Positions 8,438-17,503 of a DNA stretch of 64,000 nt are shown one piece after another. Source of the stretch: Acetoanaerobium noterae. Lineage in GTDB: Bacteria; Bacillota; Clostridia; Peptostreptococcales; Filifactoraceae. Location: contig NZ_FUYN01000003.1 of the NCBI RefSeq assembly GCF_900168025.1, forward strand, positions 434,001 to 498,000. Reading direction: 5' to 3'. Positions within the stretch are counted from its first letter, which is position 1; each line of letters starts with the position of its first letter. Below the pieces are notes generated by a model. It was not told where the DNA came from, ran no database searches, and worked only from the letters and a program-made list of their open reading frames with translations. Made by a program: the position numbers and the translations under genes.

Positions 8438-9770
8438 ACTCTAAATTAGAGTATATCTCCTTAGCATATAGCATAAGCTGATTTTTGTTATTTTTAGAGG
8501 CATCCTCACTGACTAGCTCAAGTAGCTCATTTAATATGTCTCCAATTTGCTTTCCCTTTGCTCCAATTTTCATCAAATCATATCCATCTATGTCTAAATC
8601 TTTGACTGAAAATGGAATATTTTCCTCTAAAACTTGTCTTATTTTTAATCTAAATACATCTTCCTTTACTCCCATAGTTGTACAGCTTGAATCTGCAAAG
8701 TGCAAATCAGCAAGCACGAAGATATTATTTTCACCAAAAATCCTAAGAAGCTTTTGTATCCCTTTTTTTCCTATTACATTTGCTTGTATCATATGATATC
8801 TCACAAGCTGAGATGTCAGCTCTATAATCTCATTTGAATATCTCAATCTTTTTAGCACTGATTTTGTTATCTCTTCACTGACCGAATCATGACCATAAAA
8901 ATGACCTATTCCATTTTCATCTAGTGTAACTGTATCTATTTTTCCTGCATCGTGAAATAAAGCTGCAAGCCTAAGCTGAAGCCTTGGCTCTACTTTATCT
9001 AGGACGCATAAAGTATGCTCTAGAAGCTCTAAGTGATGAAAGGGATTATTCTGGTTAAAGCCTGATAGCCTTGATATTTCTGGTAGTACATAATCTAATA
9101 GCTTTGAATCAAGTAGCAATCTTATTCCTCTAGATGGCTTACTGCTCATGAATATCTTGTTTAGCTCTGCTTGAATTCTCTCTTTGCTTATATGCTCAAT
9201 CCTTGAGGCATTATGCTTTATAGCCTCAAAGGTGTTTTTCTCAATATCAAAGTTTAGTACACATGCAAATCTTACAGCCCTTAACATTCTAAGAGCATCT
9301 TCACTGAATCTTTCATCTGGGCTTCCTACACATCTTATAAGCTTGTTATTTAAATCCTCTTCTCCAGAGAATAAGTCCACAAGCTTTTTAGATTGATTGT
9401 AAGCCATAGCATTTATAGTAAAATCTCTTCTTTTTAAATCTTCATCTACATTTTTTTCAAAGCTTACACTATCTGGTCTTCTACTATCTAAATACACAGA
9501 TTCACTTCTAAATGTAGTAATTTCGACAGGTTTATCATTATATATTAGAGTGACAGTTCCAAAATCTATGCCTGTATCAATAGTTTTATAGCTATTGAAT
9601 ATTCGTTTTATCTCGGTAGGACTAGCTGATGAAGCTATATCTATGTCTTTTGGCTGCATACCTAAAAGGGAGTCTCTAAGACTCCCTCCTACTATATAGG
9701 CTTCATAGCCTGAATCCTCTATTATATTTATGATTTCCAAAGCTTCTTTAATAAGCTCATTATCTATCAT
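8436..9770 (-). CDS. cca: CCA-adding tRNA nucleotidyltransferase
   Basis: Class II CCA-adding enzyme that builds or repairs the 3' CCA end of tRNAs using CTP and ATP. The N-terminal nucleotidyltransferase signature GGSLRDSLLG followed by DIDIA gives the metal-binding acidic pair. Next come the RRDFTINAMAY motif and the RFxEDALRMLRAVRFA region. A metal-dependent HD domain (LFHDAGK, about residue 275) follows, as in many Firmicutes and proteobacterial versions with added phosphohydrolase-type domains. The 444-residue length is normal. It is 14 bp after the antiporter gene, preceded by AGAGGG, and is the last gene of the DUF554-uvrC operon, closed by a strong terminator. Confidence 0.95.
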   Translation of the reverse strand: MIDNELIKEALEIINIIEDSGYEAYIVGGSLRDSLLGMQPKDIDIASSASPTEIKRIFNSYKTIDTGIDFGTVTLIYNDKPVEITTFRSESVYLDSRRPDSVSFEKNVDEDLKRRDFTINAMAYNQSKKLVDLFSGEEDLNNKLIRCVGSPDERFSEDALRMLRAVRFACVLNFDIEKNTFEAIKHNASRIEHISKERIQAELNKIFMSSKPSRGIRLLLDSKLLDYVLPEISRLSGFNQNNPFHHLELLEHTLCVLDKVEPRLQLRLAALFHDAGKIDTVTLDENGIGHFYGHDSVSEEITKSVLKRLRYSNEIIELTSQLVRYHMIQANVIGKKGIQKLLRIFGENNIFVLADLHFADSSCTTMGVKEDVFRLKIRQVLEENIPFSVKDLDIDGYDLMKIGAKGKQIGDILNELLELVSEDASKNNKNQLMLYAKEIYSNLE

Positions 9771-9784
9771 ATTACTTCATCCCT

Positions 9785-10738
9785 CTAATTTCTGATAATT
9801 ATATACACCATATACGCAATATACATTGCTGTAAGTGCAAAGCCTTCTTTCTTATCGACTTCTTTTTTACTATATGCAAATACATGAGATATTACAGTAA
9901 CTATAGCCAAAATAATAAAATCAAAAATTAATTTGCTTGATACAGCAATAGGGTGTATTGTAGCTGATACTCCAAGCACAAAGAATATATTAAATAATCC
10001 AGAACCTATGATATTTCCTATAGCTATATCACTCTCGCCTTTTCTAGCCGCTGTCACGGAAGTAACCAGCTCTGGAAGCGATGTTCCAACTGCCACAATA
10101 GTAAGCCCTACAAGAGTTTCACTCATTCCAACATGTAATGCAATATCCGTAGCTGATTTCACAACCATATCCCCGCCAAAAACTATTCCAACTAATCCTA
10201 AAATAGAGAAGATGATACTTTTGGAAAGTGGTAGCTTAACTATTTCTTCTACCTCATCATCAGCTTCTTTTGATAGGACTGCCATTTCTATTAGATAGAA
10301 CATAAATACTCCAAATCCAAGCAGAAGTATTAGTCCGTCACCTCTTGTAAGTAAATTCGCATCGTTTCCTGCAAATAAATTATCAAGAGATAGTATTATC
10401 AGGAGTGCTACAGAATAAATTGATAGAGGATATTCCTTAATGATAGTTGTTTTTTGAACCTTAATAGGTCTAATCATAGCCGATAAACCTACTGCGACAA
10501 GCAAATTAAAGATATTCGAACCTATAATATTTCCAATCGCGATATCATTAGACCCTTTTAATGCCGCATTAATACTTACAGCTGCTTCTGGAGCACTTGT
10601 TCCAAATGCAACTATTGTGAGTCCTATTAGCAAGGTAGGCATTTTTGCAATCTTTGCTATAGATGAGGCTCCATCTACAAAGAAATCTGCCCCTTTGATA
10701 AGTATAATAAATCCAATTACTAGCAATACATAGCTCAA
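9785..10738 (-). CDS. Calcium/sodium antiporter of the CaCA superfamily
   Basis: Inner-membrane cation antiporter of about 317 residues with the internal duplication typical of the YrbG family. The first repeat contains GTSAPEAAVSINAALKG and GNIIGSNIFN; the second contains GTSLPELVTSVTAARKG and GNIIGSGLFN. These are the ion-binding alpha repeats. In the second repeat the usual GSN is GSG. About ten membrane segments are visible. The frame is open to a GTG at 10747, but TTG at 10738 has an AGAGGTG ribosome site at proper distance, so I choose TTG. It lies between the DUF3786 gene and cca in one operon. It probably exports Ca2+ in exchange for Na+, but the ions are inferred from the family. Confidence 0.9.
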   Translation of the reverse strand: MSYVLLVIGFIILIKGADFFVDGASSIAKIAKMPTLLIGLTIVAFGTSAPEAAVSINAALKGSNDIAIGNIIGSNIFNLLVAVGLSAMIRPIKVQKTTIIKEYPLSIYSVALLIILSLDNLFAGNDANLLTRGDGLILLLGFGVFMFYLIEMAVLSKEADDEVEEIVKLPLSKSIIFSILGLVGIVFGGDMVVKSATDIALHVGMSETLVGLTIVAVGTSLPELVTSVTAARKGESDIAIGNIIGSGLFNIFFVLGVSATIHPIAVSSKLIFDFIILAIVTVISHVFAYSKKEVDKKEGFALTAMYIAYMVYIIIRN

Positions 10739-10759
10739 ATTCGTCACCTCTGATAATTA

Positions 10760-11413
10760 TTAGATGGATTTCTTTTTATATAAACCTATCCAATCTGGCA
10801 TTATACCCTTATTTTTAATAATGTCAATAGCGACATCTGGAACTACCGCAAGATCCTCAGCATCAAAATAAAATTGGATGTTTTGGTCAAACAAAATATT
10901 TGCAGCAGGTGGAAATTCTTCATCCTTTTCCCATATTATAAAAGTCATATAGGTTTCGTTCATAAATGGAAATTTGTAAGCCTTATCCCCTTGCAAAACC
11001 TTAACTGCTCCTATACTCTGCATATCGCTTTCGAATTTTTCTAAATCACTTCCATAGGTTTTAGCTAATCTTTCAATTGTTCTCTTACTAAAATTTGGAT
11101 AGTAAACTAGCCCACCAGGTATGTCTTTGTAGGTTACATGCTTTCCTGTAGGCTTTATCCCTTGACCATTAACTAAAAACCTTAAAAATAAAATTCTTAC
11201 AGTATAAAATTCTACTTCTTTATTATTTTCATCAAAGATTTTACCAGAAGGATGCTGAACTGCATAAGGCCTTCCCATAAAATTCATGTGAATAGTTGAG
11301 TTTATTAATTTACTAAATGTATTTTTCGCCATAATCTCTGGGTTTGCCTTTGAAAATTTATCTCTTATATATTCAAATGGAACCCTTCCCTGTCTATCAT
11401 CTGTATGCGACAA
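10760..11413 (-). CDS. DUF3786-family protein
   Basis: A 217-residue soluble protein resembling the DUF3786 family of anaerobes. The central pattern is characteristic: a run of conserved FRILFLRFLVNGQG-like residues followed by YKDIPGGLVYYPNFSKRT. The function is unknown; in other genomes relatives are found near corrinoid or metal-related genes, but here it is between a ROK glucokinase and a Ca/Na antiporter. It starts with TTG behind a GGGGGG ribosome site and has no signal peptide or membrane segment. The C-terminal half contains a likely beta-rich region (YMTFIIWEKDEEFPP) before a short tail. The family assignment is from memory of its pattern. Confidence 0.7.
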   Translation of the reverse strand: MSHTDDRQGRVPFEYIRDKFSKANPEIMAKNTFSKLINSTIHMNFMGRPYAVQHPSGKIFDENNKEVEFYTVRILFLRFLVNGQGIKPTGKHVTYKDIPGGLVYYPNFSKRTIERLAKTYGSDLEKFESDMQSIGAVKVLQGDKAYKFPFMNETYMTFIIWEKDEEFPPAANILFDQNIQFYFDAEDLAVVPDVAIDIIKNKGIMPDWIGLYKKKSI

Positions 11414-11430
11414 CTCTATCCCCCCTTATA

Positions 11431-12387
11431 TTACATATATAACCCTAGCATAGCTGCTCCTATTGCTCCAGCATCATTTCCTAGCTTAGCTTTTACAATT
11501 TTTCCCCTAGGAGCATTTTTAAATGTCAATCTTTCATCTACTTCTTTCTCAAGTTCATCTATAAATAAATCATAGGCTTTTGATACTCCTCCACCTATAA
11601 CAAAAACCTCTGGATCGTATACGTTCATAAGGTTTATGATTCCTATAGAAAGATAAGTAACAAAGCGTTTAACTATAATTTTTGCCATTAAATCCTTTTC
11701 TTTATAGGCATCAAATATAAGCTTTGCTGTGATATTTTCAGGTTTAGAATCTGTCATATCTATTATTTTGCTACATGGGCTGTCTACAAATAATCTCTGA
11801 GCATATTTTATAATGGCAGTAGCCGAGCAATAAGTCTCTAGGCAACCATTGTTCCCACAATTGCAATTATAGAAATTTTCTCCTACTATGAGGTGACCTA
11901 TTTCTGAAGCTATTCCATTAGTTCCACTGTATAGCTTATCATTTATGATAACCCCTCCGCCTACTCCAGTTCCTAGTGTTATCATTACAGCATTTTTTGC
12001 TCCCTTTATAGCTCCAAAATGATGCTCTGCAAGAGCGGCTACTGAAGCATCATTGGCAATAAATACTCTTGTCTTAGGAAAATGCCTATCCATTTCTGCC
12101 TTTATATCTATATCTACCCAAGAGATATTTGGAGCCATATATACCTTTGACTTTCCATCAGTAAGCCCCGGAATACCTATGCCTATAGAATTAACCATGG
12201 AAAGTGATACCTTGTTATCATCTAATAAAGTTTTTATCTGATTTGCAATCATATTTATGGTATGAACATAGCCTTTTTCTGACTCTGTAGGGATATTTTG
12301 TGCAAATACTGCTTTGTCGTTTTCATCCACCAAGGCAGTCTTTACTTCAGTTCCTCCTATATCTACACCTATATAAAATCTACTCAC
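11431..12387 (-). CDS. glcK: ROK-family glucokinase
   Basis: Sugar kinase of the ROK family, 318 residues, most likely phosphorylating glucose (or N-acetylglucosamine-like sugars) with ATP. It shows the N-terminal phosphate-binding DIGGTEVKTALVD, the NDASVAALAE segment with the catalytic aspartate, GTGVGGGVI, and the zinc-binding CNCGNNGCLE. It has no N-terminal helix-turn-helix, so it is a kinase rather than a NagC-like repressor. GTG start with an AGGAGG ribosome site, one base after the hprK stop. The pairing with HPr kinase links it to carbon control, and it could feed sugar imported by the ChvE-type transporter nearby into glycolysis. Confidence 0.88.
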   Translation of the reverse strand: MSRFYIGVDIGGTEVKTALVDENDKAVFAQNIPTESEKGYVHTINMIANQIKTLLDDNKVSLSMVNSIGIGIPGLTDGKSKVYMAPNISWVDIDIKAEMDRHFPKTRVFIANDASVAALAEHHFGAIKGAKNAVMITLGTGVGGGVIINDKLYSGTNGIASEIGHLIVGENFYNCNCGNNGCLETYCSATAIIKYAQRLFVDSPCSKIIDMTDSKPENITAKLIFDAYKEKDLMAKIIVKRFVTYLSIGIINLMNVYDPEVFVIGGGVSKAYDLFIDELEKEVDERLTFKNAPRGKIVKAKLGNDAGAIGAAMLGLYM

Positions 12388-12388
12388 T

Positions 12389-13330
12389 TTACCCCTCCTC
12401 AGATAGTCTTTTCATCAAGTTTTCATTAAATGTCTGGGCTGCATTATAACCCATTCTTTTTAACCGATTATTTCTAGCAGCAATTTCTAAAATCACAGCC
12501 AAATTTCTTCCAGGCTTTACTGGAATAGTTATTTTTTCAACAGCTACACCTAAAATCTCTATAAATTCATCATCTAAGCCTATTCTGTCATAGTACTTGC
12601 CTTCAACCCACGGCTCTAAATGCGCAACTAAATCAATTATTTTCGTAGGTTTAACTGCGCCTATTCCATAAAGACTTTTTATATCGAGTATTCCAAGTCC
12701 TCTAATCTCCATAAAATATCTTATAGTCTCAGGAGATTTTCCTACTAGCATATCATCTTCAATTTTTTTTATCTCAACAGCGTCATCAGCAACAAGTCTA
12801 TGGCTTCTTTTTATAAGCTCTAGTGCAGTTTCACTTTTGCCTACTCCGCTTTCACCTGTGATTAGTATCCCCATTCCATCTACATCAACTAAAACCCCAT
12901 GCATCATAGTTTCAGGAGCTAAGAGCTCGTTTAAATAATCAAGCAGCTTATAGATGAATTTAGTAGTGCCCATAGGGGTTGTAAGTATTATTCTATTATA
13001 CTTCCTTGCCGCATTAATCATAATTTCATCTGGCATTTGAGCTCTTGCTACTATCACTACAGGCAAATCATATGACATGTATTTATCCATACGCTCTTTT
13101 TTTGTTTCTTCGTCCAGTGAAAGATAGTATGAATATTCGACCTTTCCCATGACCTGTATTCTGTCATCTGGGAAATGATCATAGTACCCGTTAAGCTGCA
13201 TGCCAGGTCTATTTATATCTGTAGTAGAAATATGATAATCTACTCCATCAGGTATATAGGCAACTCCAATCTTTAAATCCTCAATGATTTTCCTTATTGA
13301 AACTTTTTTAGTATCTGATTTATCAATCAC
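12389..13330 (-). CDS. hprK: HPr kinase/phosphorylase
   Basis: Bifunctional HPr(Ser) kinase/phosphorylase that controls carbon catabolite repression in Firmicutes by phosphorylating Ser46 of HPr. The P-loop GESGVGKSETALEL, the preceding HGVLVDVDGMG, and the family signature EIRGLGILDIKSLYG are all intact. The frame is open to a TTG at 13357, but the GTG at 13330 follows AAAGGGG at good spacing, giving 313 residues as in homologues. That start overlaps the uvrC stop by eight bases, so translation is probably coupled. Its presence implies CcpA-type regulation in this organism. It is directly followed by a ROK glucokinase. Confidence 0.95.
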   Translation of the reverse strand: MIDKSDTKKVSIRKIIEDLKIGVAYIPDGVDYHISTTDINRPGMQLNGYYDHFPDDRIQVMGKVEYSYYLSLDEETKKERMDKYMSYDLPVVIVARAQMPDEIMINAARKYNRIILTTPMGTTKFIYKLLDYLNELLAPETMMHGVLVDVDGMGILITGESGVGKSETALELIKRSHRLVADDAVEIKKIEDDMLVGKSPETIRYFMEIRGLGILDIKSLYGIGAVKPTKIIDLVAHLEPWVEGKYYDRIGLDDEFIEILGVAVEKITIPVKPGRNLAVILEIAARNNRLKRMGYNAAQTFNENLMKRLSEEG

Positions 13331-15149
13331 TTTTTTGCCCCTTTCTAAAATGTTCAAATACTGCTTGGGCAGATTTTTTATTCATGCCTTCTACAGAGGC
13401 TAGCTCTTCCAACGTGGCATTTTTTAGACGCTCTATTGTTTTAAACTCTGAAATAAGAGCCATCTTTCTAGTCTTTCCTATGCCTGATATTTCATCAAGC
13501 TCCGATTTTTCCATCCCTTTATCTCGTAAAGATCTGTGATAGCTAATAGCAAACCTGTGAACCTCTTCCTGCACACTAGCTATAAATCTATATATCAGGC
13601 TGTGCTTTGAAAGCTCTACAGCTTGACTTTCAGTAGTAAGTCCTAGGGTTTTATGCCTCGAATCCTTATACATACCTAGCACTGGTATGCTTAGACCTTC
13701 TTCAGCTATTACCTTTTTAGCAACTGAAACCTGTCCTTTTCCACCATCCATAAGTATTAAATCAGGCAAATCAGGATGCTTTAGTCTTCTTCTTATTATT
13801 TCTTCCATTGATGCATAGTCGTTTGGTCCATCCACAGACTTAATTTTATATCTTCTGTATAGCTTTTTTGCTTTTTCTCCATTTACAAAAACTACTTGAG
13901 CTCCCACTGAGTCAACACCTTGGATATTTGATATATCAAAAGCTTCGACTCTTACTGGCATCTCATCTAGCTGAAGAAATTCCTGAAGCTCCTTCATTAC
14001 TCCAACTGTTCTTTCTAGCTTTGCCATTTTAAGATTACTTTTTTGCTTTATAGCTTCAAAGGCATTCTTTCTTACTAAATCCAAAAGATGCTTTTTATCC
14101 CCTTTTTGAGGTACTGTTATTTGAACCTTCTGACCCTTTTTGCTTGAAAGCCAGTCAGACATTATTTGCATATCTTCAAAATCAGTATCTACAACAAGCT
14201 CTTTAGGAACGTAATTCACGCTCATATAAAACTGCTTTATAAATGAGCTTATTATTTCTTCTGCTTGAGAATTTCTGCTCTTGTCGAAAATAAAATTCTC
14301 TCTTCCAACTACCTTGCCGCCTCTTACGAAGAATACTTGAATACATGACAGATCCTCTTCCTTGGCTACAGCGATATAATCTTGGTCTATGGTAGAGGCT
14401 GAAACAATTTTTTGTCTTTCAAGCATGCCTTTCATACTAGATATTTTATCTCTAAGAATTGCTGCTTCTTCGAAATCCAGATTTTTTGCAGCTTGTCTCA
14501 TTTTTTCTTCTAGTATGCTTATCATATCCTCGCTTTTTCCAGATAGAAAATCGATGATTTCATATATCATCTTCATATATTCAGCTTCATCTACTTTTCC
14601 AGTACAGGGTCCCACACATTTTTTGATGTAAAGGTTAAGACAAGGTCTTTCCTTTTTTTCTATAGACCTTTTAATATCTCTAGTGCAGGTTCTTATAGGA
14701 TATATTTCCTTTATAACCTCCAAGGTCTCGTTTACTATAAAAGCATTTGTATACGGTCCAAAATATTTTGCCTTATCCTTTTCTACCTTTCGAACCTTTA
14801 GTACCCTAGGGAAATATTCGTTTAGAGTAACCTTTATGTACGGATAGGTTTTATCATCTCTAAGCAAAATGTTATATTGAGGCTTATATTCTTTTATTAA
14901 ATTATTTTCTAATATCAGAGCTTCCATTTCCGAGTCTGTAACGATGTATTCAAACTCATCTATATGACTCACCATAGCCCTTACTTTTGCATCCATGTTT
15001 TTCTTACTCTGAAAATACTGCCTAACTCTATTTTTAAGTGAGATAGCTTTTCCCACATAGATTACTTTCTTGGTTTTATCTTTCATAAGATAAACTCCCG
15101 GCTGATGCGGGAGGTTCTTAATTAAATCCTTTAATTTATCGCTTAGCAA
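13323..15149 (-). CDS. uvrC: Excinuclease ABC subunit C
   Basis: UvrC makes both incisions in nucleotide excision repair after UvrA/UvrB damage recognition. The N-terminal GIY-YIG nuclease (QPGVYLMKD and VIYVGKAISLKNRVRQYF) makes the 3' cut. A UvrB-binding UVR motif lies around residues 200-235 (KNLDFEEAAILRDKI). The C-terminal RNase-H-like nuclease (FDISNIQGVDSVGAQVVF with the catalytic aspartate) makes the 5' cut. A helix-hairpin-helix pair ends the protein. Length 608 is normal. Translation starts at TTG with a weak AGGAA site, four bases after the DUF554 gene. uvrA and uvrB are about 38 kb away in this window. Confidence 0.97.
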   Translation of the reverse strand: MLSDKLKDLIKNLPHQPGVYLMKDKTKKVIYVGKAISLKNRVRQYFQSKKNMDAKVRAMVSHIDEFEYIVTDSEMEALILENNLIKEYKPQYNILLRDDKTYPYIKVTLNEYFPRVLKVRKVEKDKAKYFGPYTNAFIVNETLEVIKEIYPIRTCTRDIKRSIEKKERPCLNLYIKKCVGPCTGKVDEAEYMKMIYEIIDFLSGKSEDMISILEEKMRQAAKNLDFEEAAILRDKISSMKGMLERQKIVSASTIDQDYIAVAKEEDLSCIQVFFVRGGKVVGRENFIFDKSRNSQAEEIISSFIKQFYMSVNYVPKELVVDTDFEDMQIMSDWLSSKKGQKVQITVPQKGDKKHLLDLVRKNAFEAIKQKSNLKMAKLERTVGVMKELQEFLQLDEMPVRVEAFDISNIQGVDSVGAQVVFVNGEKAKKLYRRYKIKSVDGPNDYASMEEIIRRRLKHPDLPDLILMDGGKGQVSVAKKVIAEEGLSIPVLGMYKDSRHKTLGLTTESQAVELSKHSLIYRFIASVQEEVHRFAISYHRSLRDKGMEKSELDEISGIGKTRKMALISEFKTIERLKNATLEELASVEGMNKKSAQAVFEHFRKGQKSD

Positions 15150-15153
15150 ACTA

Positions 15154-15849
15154 TCACATTCCTATTCCTATTTTCATAATCATTCCATAAATGAAAGGGA
15201 TTAATACAGCTGGCAATATATTTGCAACCTTTATCTTAGTTGCTCCTACCATATTTAGTCCTATTCCCAAAATAAGCAAGCTTCCTACAGCAGTCATCTC
15301 AGCAACTATAGCATCTGTTAAAAGCGCTTTTATAGAGCTTGCTAATAGTGTAACTGCTCCTTGATATATAAATACGCTAACAGCTGAAAGAATAACACCT
15401 ATACCCATAGTAGAGGTAAATATAATTGAGGTTATTCCGTCTAGTACAGATTTAGTAAACAAGGTCTCATGATTGCCTTCTAGTCCACTTTGCAGTGACC
15501 CAACTATAGCCATTGAGCCTACGCAAAAAAGCAAGCTTGCATTTACAAAGCCTTCTGCTATTTTAGATTCTCCATTTTTGTTTAGCTTTTTTTCAACGAA
15601 ATCTCCAAGCTCTGCAAATCGTTTATCTATGTCTATAAGTTCTCCTATTATCGCTCCTATTACTAGTGAAAAAATCACAAGCAATAGATTTTGGGTGCTC
15701 ATGGTTCCTGACATACCTATGTATATGATGCAAAGTCCGAGTCCCTTACTTATTGTTTCTCCCATCGATACAGGGATTCCACCTTTTAAAAAAAGCCCTA
15801 TCAAGCTTCCAGCAACAATTGAAAGTGCATTTACTATAGTCCCTAGCAT
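15154..15849 (-). CDS. DUF554 (YdfK-type) membrane protein
   Basis: Polytopic membrane protein of 231 residues belonging to the DUF554/YdfK family. Recognisable features are the N-terminal MLGTIVNALSIVAGSLIG, GIGMSGT-like and GSMAIVGSLQSGLEG segments and about six to seven glycine-rich hydrophobic helices. The function is not established, although the fold suggests a transporter or channel. The frame is open 14 codons further upstream, but the ATG at 15849 has a GGGGG ribosome site and matches the family N terminus. It is four bases ahead of uvrC, so it is probably the first gene of the seven-gene uvrC-hprK-cca operon. Confidence 0.88.
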   Translation of the reverse strand: MLGTIVNALSIVAGSLIGLFLKGGIPVSMGETISKGLGLCIIYIGMSGTMSTQNLLLVIFSLVIGAIIGELIDIDKRFAELGDFVEKKLNKNGESKIAEGFVNASLLFCVGSMAIVGSLQSGLEGNHETLFTKSVLDGITSIIFTSTMGIGVILSAVSVFIYQGAVTLLASSIKALLTDAIVAEMTAVGSLLILGIGLNMVGATKIKVANILPAVLIPFIYGMIMKIGIGM

Positions 15850-15986
15850 AAATTTTCCCCCGTATCTACCGTTTAGTATTTGTATATACAATAATATACA
15901 ACAAAAATCCGAAGAAATAAACGAATCATGATATAATAGACAAAAGATTTTTATAATAAATCACTATGAAAAAGGAGATAGATTTT

Positions 15987-16259
15987 GTGAATTCATTATC
16001 GTTTGTTATTATTGGCTCTTGCCTTATGAGTATAGTTGGTTTCATACTTATGTATATAGATAAAAGAAGGGCAAAAAAAAATCATTGGAGAATTAAAGAA
16101 AGCACCTTATTTATAACTTCGGCGTTATTTGGAAGTCCAGGAGTTCTTCTTGGAATGTATGCATTTCGCCATAAAACAAAGCATGCTAGCTTCGTATATG
16201 GGGTACCTGCAATTTTATTTATTCAGATATTTGCTTTATATTATTTTAATATAATTTAA
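15987..16259 (+). CDS. Small DUF1294 membrane protein
   Basis: A 90-residue membrane protein of the DUF1294 family with three hydrophobic segments. Key conserved pieces are the YIDKRRAKKNHWRI loop after the first helix and the SALFGSPGVLLGMYAFRHKTKHASF segment. The function is unknown. An upstream in-frame ATG at 15966 exists, but its first codons contain an AAGGAG that sits nine bases before GTG at 15987; the GTG is therefore the likelier start. A TATAAT at 15932-15937 may be the -10 of its promoter. It is a single gene divergent from the DUF554-uvrC operon, closed by a hairpin at 16261-16306. Confidence 0.82.
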   Translation: MNSLSFVIIGSCLMSIVGFILMYIDKRRAKKNHWRIKESTLFITSALFGSPGVLLGMYAFRHKTKHASFVYGVPAILFIQIFALYYFNII

Positions 16260-16260
16260 A

Positions 16261-16306
16261 AATAGCTCTGCTCTTTGTTTTCACAATATAGAGCAGGCTA
16301 TTTTTT
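16261..16306. terminator. Bidirectional terminator
   Basis: AATAGC-TCTGCTCT pairs with AGAGCA-GGCTATT and is followed by six T on the plus strand. It sits between the convergent DUF1294 gene and the sugar permease gene, so it can serve both. Confidence 0.8.
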
Positions 16307-16317
16307 ATGGAGGGGTC

Positions 16318-17493
16318 TTACTTACTTCTGTTTCTAGTTTTTACATCAAATATTACTGCTACTGCTAGAATAATACCTCTTATAATATACTGGTAGGATA
16401 TTCCTACTCCAACCAAGTTCATACCATTTGTAAGAGAAGCCATTACGAAAGCTCCTATAATAGAACCCGTAACCTTTCCTACTCCTCCGTTTGCAGATAC
16501 TCCACCTACATAGGCGGCAGCTATTGCATCTAGCTCAAATAGCGTTCCTGCTGTTGTAGTAGCTGACTGAAGCCTAGAAGTATATAATATGCCTGATAAA
16601 GCTGATAACATCCCCATGGATGCAAACACTATCATGGTGATTCGTTCTACATTAATACCGCTTAGTTTTGCTGCTTCAGCATTTCCACCTACTGCATAAA
16701 CATGGCGTCCTATAATAGTTTTAGTAGTTATAAAGTGATAGATTAAAACTACTATAATAGTAATTACAACTGTCCAAGATAAGCCGTTATATCCTGCTAG
16801 TATCCATGTTACGTATCCTATAACTGCACTTATAGCAACTAGCTTCATAGTAAACATAGTGCTAGAAATCACTTCGAAATTATACTTTATCTTATCATTT
16901 CTTGTTTTTATCTCTGACCAAACATAAGCTGCAATTCCCACTATTCCTATAATAAGAGTGAGCACATGGAGATTTCCCATATTTACGAAATCTGGAATAA
17001 ACCCATTTCCAATAGCATTAAACGCTTTGTTTGAAATTACTATAGTTCCTGTACCTTCAGTAACCATAAGCAGTGCACCTCTAAATACAAGCATTGCTGC
17101 AAGAGATGCAACGAAAGCTGGAATTCCCATCTTCGCAACTAAAAATCCTGTAAAGGTTCCTGTTATCGTTCCAAATACTAGAACTAAAAGTATAGTCACT
17201 GGAACAGATACATTAAATCTCATCATAAGTATTGCCGCTATAGCACCTAGAAATCCTGCCAAAAATCCAACTGACAAATCTATGTGCTTTATAACCATAA
17301 CTAGAGTCATACCTACTGCAAGTACTGCTATATACCCAGTTTGATTTATAAGATTACTTATATTTCTCGAGGACATGAACAGTCCTCCTGTAGCTGCACT
17401 GAAGGTAACCATTATGATTATCAAGGCAATATACATACCATATTCTCGAATGTTTTGTTTTATTAAGCCCTTAGCTTCATTTATTAAACTCAT
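16318..17493 (-). CDS. gguB: Monosaccharide ABC transporter permease (GguB/XylH type)
   Basis: Permease of a CUT2-class monosaccharide importer, 391 residues with about ten or more membrane segments. The sequence TSRLQSATTTAGTLFELDAIAAAYVGGVSANGG is split here by position: TSRLQSATTTAG followed by ELDAIAAAYVGG is the cytoplasmic-loop signature of the RbsC/XylH/GguB family that contacts the ATPase. It lies ten bases after the ATPase gene and completes the binding protein-ATPase-permease set. Along with the ChvE-like receptor, it most resembles the GguAB-ChvE multiple-monosaccharide transporter and also XylFGH; the sugar is likely xylose, glucose or galactose, which cannot be fixed from sequence alone. 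Confidence 0.88.
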   Translation of the reverse strand: MSLINEAKGLIKQNIREYGMYIALIIIMVTFSAATGGLFMSSRNISNLINQTGYIAVLAVGMTLVMVIKHIDLSVGFLAGFLGAIAAILMMRFNVSVPVTILLVLVFGTITGTFTGFLVAKMGIPAFVASLAAMLVFRGALLMVTEGTGTIVISNKAFNAIGNGFIPDFVNMGNLHVLTLIIGIVGIAAYVWSEIKTRNDKIKYNFEVISSTMFTMKLVAISAVIGYVTWILAGYNGLSWTVVITIIVVLIYHFITTKTIIGRHVYAVGGNAEAAKLSGINVERITMIVFASMGMLSALSGILYTSRLQSATTTAGTLFELDAIAAAYVGGVSANGGVGKVTGSIIGAFVMASLTNGMNLVGVGISYQYIIRGIILAVAVIFDVKTRNRSK

Positions 17494-17503
17494 TGCCTGC
17501 CTC

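Noticed and set aside
15473-15931. Plus-strand ORF of about 150 codons opposite the DUF554 gene
   Set aside because: Ser/Pro/Ile-rich antisense translation of a membrane protein gene, with no ribosome site.
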